NCBI GenBank assembly: GCA_963704585.1
Contig: OY969919.1
Span: 2,666,001 to 2,730,000, forward strand
From: Bog-756 sp963704585
GTDB taxonomy: Bacteria; Actinomycetota; Acidimicrobiia; Acidimicrobiales; RAAP-2
Length of the DNA stretch: 64,000 bases
Direction: 5' to 3'
Both the position numbers and the translations under genes were made by a program. The notes beneath the pieces were generated by a model. The model did no database searches. It saw only the letters and a list, made by a program, of their open reading frames with translations, and was not told where the DNA came from. Below, piece by piece: positions 17,249 to 25,426 of the stretch (position 1 is its first letter; every line of letters starts with the position of its first letter).

Positions 17249-19663
17249 CCGGTCGACAGGGCCTGCTGCGGCGGTTGGCAGAACACCGGAGCCTGCGGGC
17301 ATGGCTGGCGATCGCAGTCATCGTGACCGGCGTCTCGACGACCGGTTCCGTCGTCGTGGTCGCGTCGAGCCCGTCCATCGCCGGTGCGGCATCGTCTGCA
17401 CTGACGACGGGGCCAACGGCTGCCTGGTGACGTTGCCGTGCACGAGCGGGACCTGTCCGACCATCGACGTCAGCCCGACCGTCAACCTGGTCGACGGCCA
17501 GTACCTCGCGATCAAGACCCGCAACTTCGACCCGACCGGTTCGATGCGCGTCGCGATCTGTGCGCTCGACACGATCGGCCCGTCGGGCGGCGATCCCACC
17601 TGCCTCGCCGGGCTGTGGTCGGAGAGCCAGTGGTCACCGATCAGCATCCCGGTCCTACCCGATTCCGCGACCCAGAACCTCGCGTCGATGACCTATCCGG
17701 CCTTCTCCGATCCGAGCGGCCAGGGCAACAGCCTGATGCCGGCCCAGGACCTGTTGGGTATGGCGGGAACCTGCCGGGCTTCTATTGCGACAACGGCGCC
17801 GATCCTTGTGCTCTCGTGGTCACCGAGGAACCGATCCAGGGCAATTCAGTCGGCAAGGGTCCTGCGGTCAGCTCATCCAACAGCGCGGTCGTCCCACTCA
17901 ACTTCCTGGCGTCGAGCACGGGATGCCCGGCGAGTGCGCCGCAGCTGCAGACCGACAGTACCTACAGTGTGGAGCAGTTCATGCCGGTCGCCGTCTCATC
18001 GACCTGTGGCGGCACCGGCGGTGTGGTTGCGGTCAACACGGCGCTCGACGGGCAGGCGGTGACATCGGACTTCGCCGCGGGCGGCGCCGACGCGGCCTTC
18101 ACCGACAATCCGAGCGACCCGGTGGAGACCGCCAACCTCGCGAAGACACCGCACACGCTCATCCCGGTGGCGCTGAGCGGGACAGCCGTCAGCTTCCTGG
18201 CGTCGGAGTCCGGCAATAGCGTCGAGTCCCCTCTTGCGACCTACAACCTCACACCCAACATGGCTGCCGGACTGATCACTTCGCTATACCAGTCCCCCAT
18301 CGGTCAGGTGGGGTTCGCCGACGGCACGCCCACGATCCAATTGGCGGACAACCTCATCCCGCCGTTGGACTGCACCCAACTGGTCGGATGCCCCGCAAAG
18401 AACCCAGCCAACCAGGTCTACAACGAGCTGTACTTCAGCTCGTTCAACCTCCTCAACACGTTGGGAGCCGGCGAGGGAGGGCCGACGGCGCTCGGTTCGT
18501 TCATGTCCGACGTGCCGAGTGGGGCGAGCTACCAGGTGACCGACTGGATCTGCAAGGCGCCCAACACGCCCTTTTCGGTGACGGTGAAGGAGATCGGCAA
18601 GCACGGTCCGGTCACCGTCCCGGTGACCGATCCGAACTTGGCCGCCACCACCCTGACCACCGCGCCGATCGGATCGTCGATCTGGCCCCCATACCAGGGT
18701 GCGCAGTGGCTGTTCCCCACCTGCCAGGGGTACTCGACCTTCCCTGCGCTCGCCGCCTCGCAGGGTTCGTCCTACCAGGAGACGTCATTCCCCTCCCTCC
18801 AGGCCAAGGCCATGCGCAGCTGGGCCTACAGCGGCCTCGTCGTCCCGCCACAGCTCACCTCTCCCTCGGCGGCCTTCGGCGTGATGGACTCATCCGAGTC
18901 GGCCTTCTACGGTCTCAGTGACGCCAACCTCTTGAACCCCGCCGGCACGTTCCTTGCGCCCACCACGGCGAGCCTCGAGGCAGCCGGCAACGACCTCACC
19001 CCGTGCCCCTCGGGCGACCCGACGTGTCCGGTCGGGACCTACCAGGTCAACTACGGGAACACGGATCCCACGGCGTACGCGATGCCCGACGTCACCTACG
19101 CCATCGTGGACACCGCGCCGCAGCCAGCTGCAAAAGCGTCGGCGATCAAGAACCTCCTCACCAATCTGGTGAGCTTCTCGCACTCCAACTCGATTCCGGC
19201 AGGGTACGCGCCACTTCCGGGCGGCCTGTATCAGACCGCCCTCTCGGAGATCAACGCAGACGTCACCGCGGTTGCGGCGCCGGCGACCTCCCCGGGGGCG
19301 TCTCCCGCAGCCGGGCCCGCCGGTGCAGCCGGATCGTCGGGTTCGGACACTTCGGCCATCGGCAGTGACGGTCAGTCGCTGTCGTCGACCGGCGTGGCGG
19401 GACTCGACGCCGGCTCGTCCGGGTCGCCCATGTCCTCGACCGGCACCTCGCCACACGGAGGATCGACACACAAGAGCGGAACCTCACCGGGGGGCGTCGC
19501 CGCCATCCCGACCGGCATCCTCTTGGTCGGTCTCGACGCCGCATCGCGGTACCTGCTTCCCACGATGCTGATCCTCGCCGTCGCCTTCTTGGCCGCGGGA
19601 TCGCTCTTCCTCGTGATCCCCGAGGTCCGCCGGCGGCGGCGTGGGACGGAGGACTCCTCGTGA
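17245..19663 (+). pseudogene. Large anchored PstS-fold protein, frameshifted near its start
   Basis: About 800 residues when two missing bases (near 17400 and 17757) are allowed for. An N-terminal hydrophobic segment (LAIAVIVTGVSTTGSVVVV) serves as a signal. The middle has the substrate-binding pattern SDFAAGGADAAFTDNP, and the end shows the PstS-type ending SIPAGYAPLPGG. A long Ser/Gly/Thr spacer leads to a C-terminal helix, LPTMLILAVAFLAAGSLFLV, with RRRRR behind it. Not recognised as a named family. Probably extracellular and membrane-anchored, possibly binding phosphate or a phosphate ester. The stop overlaps the next start. Confidence 0.65.
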
Positions 19664-20691
19664 CCGAAGCCCACGCGTCGATCGCGGTGGGGGAACCCGG
19701 CGAGACGCGCGAGGTGACAGCCGCGGGCATCGACGAGCGGGTGCGACCTGCACCGGATGGCGTCGTGGCTGCCGACGTCGACGTTACCCCCGATGATCGG
19801 TTTCCGCCGGTAGCGGACAGTGGGGAACCCGAAGCCGATCACCGCGCGCGGTGCACCTTCCTGACCTGCCCTACCTCGAAATTGTCAGGAGTGGCGATGA
19901 TCAGCATCGGGTTGCTGATCGTCCTGTTCGTCGTCTACCTCTTCGCGTTCACGCCGCTGACCGCCAGCCGGAACCAGCAGCGGCTGACCCAGTCCCTCGT
20001 CGGGGATCCGAGGGCCCGGTTCCACCTGATCGGCGGAGCGCTTCCCCCAGAGGGCAGCGCGGTCGCCGTCCTCGAGATCCCCGCACTCGGACTCCACCAG
20101 GTGGTGGTGGTGGGAACGAGCGCCGCCGATCTCACCAACGGACCGGGCCTCATGCCGGACTCGGTCCTTCCTGGCACACCGGGCAACTCGGTCATCGCTG
20201 CGAGAAGGGTCACCTTCGGCGGGCCCTTCGGCCCGATCGGCTCACTTCGACGTGGACGGAGGATCGTCGCGGTCGACGGGGCCGGGACGTTCACCTATCG
20301 GGTGACCCGAGTCTTCACCGTCGGCGCCGGACAGAAGGACGTCGTCGTGCCCACCGCCGACGATCGGATCACGTTGATCACGTCCGATTCGAGAGCCGTG
20401 ACCAGCGGTCGTCTGGTGGTGGTCGGCAAGTTGGTCGGACAGCCCGTGGCCGTGGCCACCAGCAAGCTGGCGGTGCCGCGCTACGACCTCGGACTGAGCG
20501 GAGACTCCACCGCCGGTTGGCTCGCCGTGCTCTGGTCGTTGTTGACGGTGTCGGTGCTGACGTTCGCGGCATTTGCCGCCTGGAGGTGGCGCCGCCTGTG
20601 GCTCACCTACCTCTTCGCCGCACCGGTGGTCATGCTGTGCGGGCTCTTCGCGTGCGAGAGCCTGGCCCGAGCGCTTCCCGCCACGTTCTGA
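19660..20691 (+). CDS. Sortase-fold membrane protein lacking catalytic residues
   Basis: A 343-residue protein. Segments at residues 77-97, 286-306 and 314-334 are hydrophobic, and residues 135-260 match the class E/D-like sortase pattern NSVIA..RVT-GPF and ITLIT. In active sortases these hold the His (GHR) and Cys (TLxTC); here they read AARR (Arg at 182) and LITS (Ser at 242). Only the third residue, Arg 251 in GRLVV, remains. It is therefore likely non-catalytic, perhaps a scaffold or binder. Its GTG overlaps the preceding gene, so it is part of the pst operon. Confidence 0.7.
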   Translation: MTEAHASIAVGEPGETREVTAAGIDERVRPAPDGVVAADVDVTPDDRFPPVADSGEPEADHRARCTFLTCPTSKLSGVAMISIGLLIVLFVVYLFAFTPLTASRNQQRLTQSLVGDPRARFHLIGGALPPEGSAVAVLEIPALGLHQVVVVGTSAADLTNGPGLMPDSVLPGTPGNSVIAARRVTFGGPFGPIGSLRRGRRIVAVDGAGTFTYRVTRVFTVGAGQKDVVVPTADDRITLITSDSRAVTSGRLVVVGKLVGQPVAVATSKLAVPRYDLGLSGDSTAGWLAVLWSLLTVSVLTFAAFAAWRWRRLWLTYLFAAPVVMLCGLFACESLARALPATF

Positions 20692-20807
20692 GCTGTCAGT
20701 CCGGGTCGCTCGAGCCGCTCGGACCGACCGGACTTCGGGCCAGGCCGTGTCCGAGCTCGACCACCTACCGGGGTTGCCGCGACGCCCAACGGGCGGGTCG
20801 GAACTTC

Positions 20808-20862
20808 TGTCACCAAAGGTTCATCGTGGTCCTACCGTTCCGTGACATTGGGGTTACCTCCC
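20808..20862 (+). promoter_or_regulatory. PHO-box-like repeats upstream of the TIG/PstS-like gene
   Basis: Five 11-nt steps: TGTCACCAAAG, GTTCATCGTGG, TCCTACCGTTC, CGTGACATTGG, GGTTACCTCCC. Units 1, 2, 3 and 5 keep a TCACC/TCATC/CTACC/TTACC core in register. TACAGT at 20868-20873 is a candidate -10. Confidence 0.55.
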
Positions 20863-20951
20863 TTCCTTACAGTGCTCTTACGAGGGGCCCAGTGCGGGTC
20901 AGCAGGTTCCCGTGCCCTCACATCCAACCGTCAAATATGAGGAGATGCTCC

Positions 20952-22652
20952 ATGTTCCGATCGCTCACCCGCCGAGGTGGTGTGGCACTCGCCGCAGCCG
21001 CCGTCGGTGTGTCAGGGCTGTCCCTGGCGCTCGCCGGACCGGCCGGCGCCAATGCGCCGGTCCCGACCGTCACTGCCGTGTCGACCAACTCGGTGTACGC
21101 CGCCAACGGCCCGTACACGGGTGGGACGACCGTGACCGTGACCGGCACCAACTTCATCCCCGGATCCACGACGATCGCCTTCGGTGCGAATGCCGGCACG
21201 TCGGTGAACTGCACCTCGACGACGTCGTGCACCGTGGTGAGCCCGCCGGCTGCGGCGTCGCCCACCGTTGCCGACGAGACGGACCTCGTGGACATCACCG
21301 TGACCGCCAACGACGGCACGGGTCCCTCGACTTCGGCCACGAGCTCCGCAGACAAGTTCCAGTACACGCCGCCTTCGGCAGCGGGCCTCGGGGCCTCGGG
21401 CTCCCAGACCTCGTGGCAGGTGATGGAGAATGTCTCCGACGCCTTCAACCACCAGCCAGGTTGCGACATCACGTCGTCGACGGCGTTCGCGGCTGAGCTG
21501 AACTGTGGGACGGCGACCTTCGCGTCGGGCACGCCGCTCGGCGAGCAGGGCCTGACGATCGGCTCGGACAACCCGTACAACGACTACTCGTACCAGGAGT
21601 CCCCGATCGGTTCGGGCAACGGCGCCATTCAGGAGCTCCATCAGGGCCAGCAGCTCATCGCTTCGGGGGCGTACTTCCGTGCGTCTGCCCCGAAGGGTGA
21701 CACGACGGTCAACCGGGTGGCCTACGCCATCGACGGCCAGTCGTGGATCCACTTCACCCAGCTGAACGGCGTCGCGACCCCGTCCGCCGCTGTCAAGGAC
21801 ATCTCGATCACCCAGCTGAACGCGATCTACGCGGACACCCTGAGCTGCACCGTGGGTGGCACCAACTACCACGAGGACTGGATCTGCCTCGGCGCCCCGA
21901 CATCGGCCCACATCGACTGCTACGACGCCCAGACCGGTTCGGGCACGTACGCGACATGGACCACCTCTACCAACGTGCCGTCGGCCTCCTACACCCAGGG
22001 AGTCTCGGTTCCGGCCTGTGCCAACGACCTCATCGCCGGTGACGGCACCGCGGCCAGCCACGTGAACATCCCGGAGAACCAGATGGCGTCGATCTATTCG
22101 AGTGCCAACGGTGACGCGGCGAACGCCCTGTACTACTTCTCCTACGGGAAGTTCAAGCAGGTGTGCAAGTCGAGCAAGTGCCAGGGAACCTCGTCGACGA
22201 CCCTTGCCGCCCTCGGGCAGATCAACCAGCGGGTCACGGGGAAGCCGATGACGATGGCCACCGGGAATATCCAAAGCACGGTCGCGAACAAGCAGTGGGC
22301 GATCATCCGGTACCTGTACAACGACTACAGCAACTCGTCGTCGGCGACTCCCGCCAGCCAGGCCACGCTGAACTTCACCTCGGAGCTCGGTTGGCTCTGC
22401 AAGGCGTCGGCCGCCACGGAGATCGACCCGAACACCGGCCTCACCGAGCGTGCGACCATCAACAGTGCCATCGAGGCAGGGGGCTTCCTGCCGATCCAGC
22501 CGAACGGCAGCACCGCTGCCTTCGCGACCGGTTCGAACGCCCCTTCGTACCTCCACCCGGCAGTCCTGACCGACCCGGGCTACGTGGCAAATGACGGCAG
22601 CAACGGTGCGACCACCGGGTCCACCGGCTACTGCCTGGTCACCATCGGCTAG
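20952..22652 (+). CDS. Secreted TIG-domain plus PstS-fold protein
   Basis: A 566-residue exported protein. ATG 20952 is chosen because AGGAG sits at 20940-20944; it gives a signal sequence with cut after about AGANA. Residues about 35-135 form an IPT/TIG immunoglobulin-like domain (TVTGTNFIPGSTTIAFGANAG). The rest is a substrate-binding-type fold of PstS flavour: NRVAYAIDGQSW, ISITQLNAIYADT and QTGSGTYATW (the phosphate-loop-like GSGT). No anchor is visible at the C-terminus. It has its own PHO-box-like promoter and terminator, so it is monocistronic. Function beyond ligand binding is unknown. Confidence 0.7.
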   Translation: MFRSLTRRGGVALAAAAVGVSGLSLALAGPAGANAPVPTVTAVSTNSVYAANGPYTGGTTVTVTGTNFIPGSTTIAFGANAGTSVNCTSTTSCTVVSPPAAASPTVADETDLVDITVTANDGTGPSTSATSSADKFQYTPPSAAGLGASGSQTSWQVMENVSDAFNHQPGCDITSSTAFAAELNCGTATFASGTPLGEQGLTIGSDNPYNDYSYQESPIGSGNGAIQELHQGQQLIASGAYFRASAPKGDTTVNRVAYAIDGQSWIHFTQLNGVATPSAAVKDISITQLNAIYADTLSCTVGGTNYHEDWICLGAPTSAHIDCYDAQTGSGTYATWTTSTNVPSASYTQGVSVPACANDLIAGDGTAASHVNIPENQMASIYSSANGDAANALYYFSYGKFKQVCKSSKCQGTSSTTLAALGQINQRVTGKPMTMATGNIQSTVANKQWAIIRYLYNDYSNSSSATPASQATLNFTSELGWLCKASAATEIDPNTGLTERATINSAIEAGGFLPIQPNGSTAAFATGSNAPSYLHPAVLTDPGYVANDGSNGATTGSTGYCLVTIG

Positions 22653-22698
22653 CACGACACCGCACCATCGCAGTACGGGGCAACTGCGAGTACCACGG

Positions 22699-22728
22699 GA
22701 AGGGGTCCGGCTTCGGCCGGACCCCTTC
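22699..22728 (+). terminator. Strong intrinsic terminator after the TIG/PstS-like gene
   Basis: A perfect 13-bp stem GAAGGGGTCCGGC / GCCGGACCCCTTC closed by a TTCG tetraloop, followed by TTCC. One of the clearest hairpins in the window. Confidence 0.85.
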
Positions 22729-22780
22729 TTCCGTCCCCTCGGGGAAGCCGGAGGCGGGAGTCATCCGGAGAAAGGTGAGG

Positions 22781-23479
22781 ATGAAACGGGATCATGTCGT
22801 GGCGGCGGTGCTGTTTGGGGCGCTGCTCCTTCTTTCAGCATGCGGAAGCCCGAATCTTCCGCAGGCCAAGAAGGCCACCTCTTCGACCGTGCGCACGACT
22901 TCTTCTGCCACGTCGACGTCCGTCGCTGCTCCGGCGACAACGTCCGGCACGACAGCGGCGTCGTCGAGCACGTCTACAGCTGCGTCGCCGGCGTCGGGTC
23001 CGGCCGGGGGTGTCATGGGTTCCGGCGGCGTGATCACCTATGCAGTCGGCCAGACCGGCACGCTCTACGACACCGGATCCTCGGCGAACCTTGCGACGAT
23101 CACCGTGTCGGCGCCGACGTTCGTCACGACGGATGCCAACGGCAACGAGCCCCAGTTCGGTTACTTCGCGAACTTCACCGTCACGGTCAAGGACATCGCG
23201 CCGTCATCGACCCAAGCTGACATCGCTCCCTCGGACGGGGACTTCTATGTACAAGCGACGGATGGTCAGAAGTACGGCGTCGGCGACCAGGAGGGCGTCC
23301 AATCCGGCTACAGCATCCTCGCTGCTGCAACGGATGAACTCGGGACGAACGGCTCCGGCGGTCCGGTCGACCTGCTGCCCGGACAGTCGACCACCGGCGA
23401 AATCGTCATCGACGTACCGAGCCAGCACGGTGAGCTCGTGTACGCGAGTGGTCCGATCAACGGCGCGTGGAAATTCTGA
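22781..23479 (+). CDS. Predicted lipoprotein with DUF4352-like domain
   Basis: A 232-residue protein with lipobox LLSAC near residue 20 and a Ser/Thr/Ala-rich linker to about residue 85. The C-terminal part (a strand-rich region with YFANFTVTVKDIAPSS, then GEIVIDVPSQHGELVY) is like the DUF4352 family of small extracytoplasmic immunoglobulin-like domains. GGAGAAAGG precedes ATG 22781; GTG 22775 is an alternative. Confidence 0.6.
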   Translation: MKRDHVVAAVLFGALLLLSACGSPNLPQAKKATSSTVRTTSSATSTSVAAPATTSGTTAASSSTSTAASPASGPAGGVMGSGGVITYAVGQTGTLYDTGSSANLATITVSAPTFVTTDANGNEPQFGYFANFTVTVKDIAPSSTQADIAPSDGDFYVQATDGQKYGVGDQEGVQSGYSILAAATDELGTNGSGGPVDLLPGQSTTGEIVIDVPSQHGELVYASGPINGAWKF

Positions 23480-23531
23480 GGGCGAGTCACGGGTGACGGA
23501 CCGAGTCCCGCTCGCTCCACCGGAATGCGAG

Positions 23532-24200
23532 TCAGACCCGTGTGACGTTCGGGGCAAGGGACGCGATGCGCGCAGTGAGCACGTCCGCTGCCTGGTCGTA
23601 GGTGATGGCCGCGCCCGTTCCTGCCGGGTCGGGTATGGACCAGTGCATCTCCCGAAGGTCGCCCCGCTCGGCCAGGGCATCGTGTGCTCGATCGCAGACG
23701 CTGATCACCAGGTCGTCTCGAGAGAGCTGAGGCAGTGGTTTGGGACGGGCCCGGGTCAGATCGAACCCGCGCCCGGCGGCGACCTCCAGCGCTCCGGGTT
23801 GCAGCTCGGCCGCCGGCTCGGTTCCGGCACTGGTCGCCGGCACGGAGTGCCGCTGGTTCCAGATGACCTCGGCCAGCGGCGAGCGGGCCGCGTTCTCGGT
23901 GCACACGAAGACGACCCTGCGGGCCGGGATGGCGCCTTCCGATCGGAGCCCGGAGAGCGCGGACGGCACCAGCTGGACGTACCGCTTCCGCCGGTCGCCT
24001 TCCGACGCGACCCGCACGATGATGCCGAGGTCCTCCAACACCGCCAGGTGATGTGCCATGAGGTTGCTCGCCAGCCCGGTGATCGCCGCCAGTTCGGACG
24101 GCGTGCGGTCGGAGAGGCGCAGGGCGTCGACGACGGCCAGGCGGTGCGCATCTCCGAGGGCGGCGTGCAGACGGGCGCGTGTCTCTAGCTCAATATTCAT
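23532..24200 (-). CDS. ArsR-type repressor fused to LMW phosphatase/arsenate reductase domain
   Basis: A 222-residue two-domain protein. Residues 1-85 form an ArsR-like winged helix (LGDAHRLAVVDAL, then LASNLMAHHLAVLEDLGIIV). Residues 95-215 form a low-molecular-weight phosphatase domain with the P-loop C100TENAARS, as in thioredoxin-type arsenate reductases. Such fusions may couple sensing and detoxification. No second metal-binding Cys motif like CxC is visible in the ArsR part. ATG 24200 is chosen because it lies 7 nt after AATACT and the operator; a longer upstream frame runs through the operator and is unlikely. Confidence 0.82.
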   Translation of the reverse strand: MNIELETRARLHAALGDAHRLAVVDALRLSDRTPSELAAITGLASNLMAHHLAVLEDLGIIVRVASEGDRRKRYVQLVPSALSGLRSEGAIPARRVVFVCTENAARSPLAEVIWNQRHSVPATSAGTEPAAELQPGALEVAAGRGFDLTRARPKPLPQLSRDDLVISVCDRAHDALAERGDLREMHWSIPDPAGTGAAITYDQAADVLTARIASLAPNVTRV

Positions 24201-24236
24201 TGACTCAAGTATTGCTGAGTCATATGATGGATGCAA
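24200..24236. promoter_or_regulatory. Divergent ars promoters with palindromic operator
   Basis: The palindrome TGACTCA (24201-24207) / TGAGTCA (24216-24222) covers both promoters. Plus strand: TTGACT 24200-24205, 17 nt, TATGAT 24223-24228. Minus strand: TTGCAT 24236-24231, 17 nt, AATACT 24213-24208, 7 nt before the fusion gene ATG, so leaderless. A bound ArsR would block both. Confidence 0.7.
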
Positions 24237-24256
24237 GCAACGGGGGAGGTCGGGAC

Positions 24257-24961
24257 ATGGGGGATTCGCTGCGAGATCCGAAAGTGGTGACGGAATCCGA
24301 ACGGAGGGGTCTGTCCCAGGCTGCCGTTGAGCTGCGCGACCAGTACGCGGGCGTGTTCGGCCTCGAGACGATCGAACAACTGCTGGTGTCCAACGCCGAG
24401 GACATGGCCGCACGCTCCACGGTGGTCAACCAGTTCCGGATGGTGCTGTTCATCCGGATGGGCGGCGAGCGGTTGCAAGCACTTGCCAAGTCGGAAGGTC
24501 ACATCGGCCGGGGTCTCCCCGGTGTGCTGTTCCTCTGCGTCCACAATGCCGGTCGCTCCCAGATGGCACTGGGTTGGTTCGGAAAGCTGGCCGGCTCACG
24601 TGCCTTTGCCTGGTCGGGCGGCTCGGATCCGGGCGAGTCGCTCAATCAGACGGCGGTCCGCGCGATGGCCGAGATCGGCATCGACATCTCCGAGGGTTAC
24701 ACCAAGCCGTGGACCCATGAGGTGCTCGAAGCGGCAGACGTGGTCGTGACCATGGGCTGTGGGGACGCGTGCCCGCTGTACCCGGGGAAGAAGTACGAGG
24801 ACTGGGAGGTGGAGGATCCGGCGGACAGGTCGCTCGACGAGGTTTGTGCCATCCGCGACCAGATCGGGCTGCGGGTCCTCGACCTGCTCACTGAGATCGG
24901 GATCGTTCCGGACTTGAGCGGCTTGGAGAACTGGGTACCACGCCGAACGGTTGCGTCCTGA
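24257..24961 (+). CDS. arsC: Arsenate reductase with three-helix N-terminal domain
   Basis: A 234-residue protein. Residues 1-85 match the three-helix bundle that precedes the phosphatase domain in actinobacterial arsenate-reductase-like proteins. The P-loop is C94VHNAGRS, followed by the expected W-x-G-G-SD-P region. ATG 24257 follows GGGGAGG at 24243-24249; upstream in-frame ATGs at 24224 and 24227 sit inside the promoter. It probably reduces arsenate with a thiol partner, under control of the divergent ArsR fusion. Confidence 0.8.
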   Translation: MGDSLRDPKVVTESERRGLSQAAVELRDQYAGVFGLETIEQLLVSNAEDMAARSTVVNQFRMVLFIRMGGERLQALAKSEGHIGRGLPGVLFLCVHNAGRSQMALGWFGKLAGSRAFAWSGGSDPGESLNQTAVRAMAEIGIDISEGYTKPWTHEVLEAADVVVTMGCGDACPLYPGKKYEDWEVEDPADRSLDEVCAIRDQIGLRVLDLLTEIGIVPDLSGLENWVPRRTVAS

Positions 24962-24978
24962 TCAGCCGTGCGGGAGCG

Positions 24979-25158
24979 TCACCGGTCGGCCGGAAACTGC
25001 GTGAAGTTGCCTCCGTCGACGGGGCGCAGGGCGCGGAAGTGACGTTCGTCGGATGTGAGGATGCGTCGGGTGCCGTACTGATGGGCCGCAACGACCACAC
25101 TCAGATCCGCGAGTCCTGCGTCGAGGTCCTCATACCGGCGCTCGAGGTCGACCACCAT
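24979..25158 (-). pseudogene. PIN-domain (VapC-like) toxin remnant, N-terminus missing
   Basis: Only the C-terminal part of a PIN domain is present: RYEDLDAGLADLSVV, then ILTSDERHF with the conserved Asp residues. The first half with the catalytic LxDT motif is absent; the adjacent ferredoxin gene occupies that place. No matching antitoxin is visible nearby. A degraded remnant. Confidence 0.55.
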
Positions 25159-25210
25159 GGAGTGACCGGAGCCCGCAGGACGACGAGCCGGATCCGGTGG
25201 GTCAGCGAGG

Positions 25211-25426
25211 TCAGCCGGTCTTCTTGACCAGGGTGAGCGCGAGGCGCGGGCAGGAGAACGCCGCTCGCTCCGCGTGGTCGACCAGCTGCACCGGTACATC
25301 CCCCTGCTGGACGATCGGGAAGCCCCAGGGGTCGAGCGTGATGCGCTCGGGGAAGAGCTCCGCACACACCCCGTGGCCGTCGCACGCGATCGGGTCGACC
25401 AGCAGCTCGAAGCGGGGCCGCTTCAC
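25211..25426 (-). CDS. Ferredoxin (single-cluster type)
   Basis: A 71-residue ferredoxin starting at GTG. Cysteines C15 and C21 in ACDGHGVC, plus C59 in SCPRLAL, fit the actinobacterial 3Fe-4S or 4Fe-4S pattern with a wide spacing. Its start overlaps the stop of the NuoF-like gene by 4 nt. It likely carries electrons for that flavoprotein. Confidence 0.85.
   Translation of the reverse strand: MKRPRFELLVDPIACDGHGVCAELFPERITLDPWGFPIVQQGDVPVQLVDHAERAAFSCPRLALTLVKKTG

Noticed and set aside
13440..17765. Programmed frameshifting in the pst genes
   Set aside because: Shifts occur in both directions at unrelated sequences without a consistent slippery site or stimulatory structure; indels are simpler.
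19480..19663. LPXTG-type sorting signal at the C-terminus of the large anchored protein
   Set aside because: Only partial matches such as IPTGI and LPTML are seen; the end looks like a plain membrane anchor.
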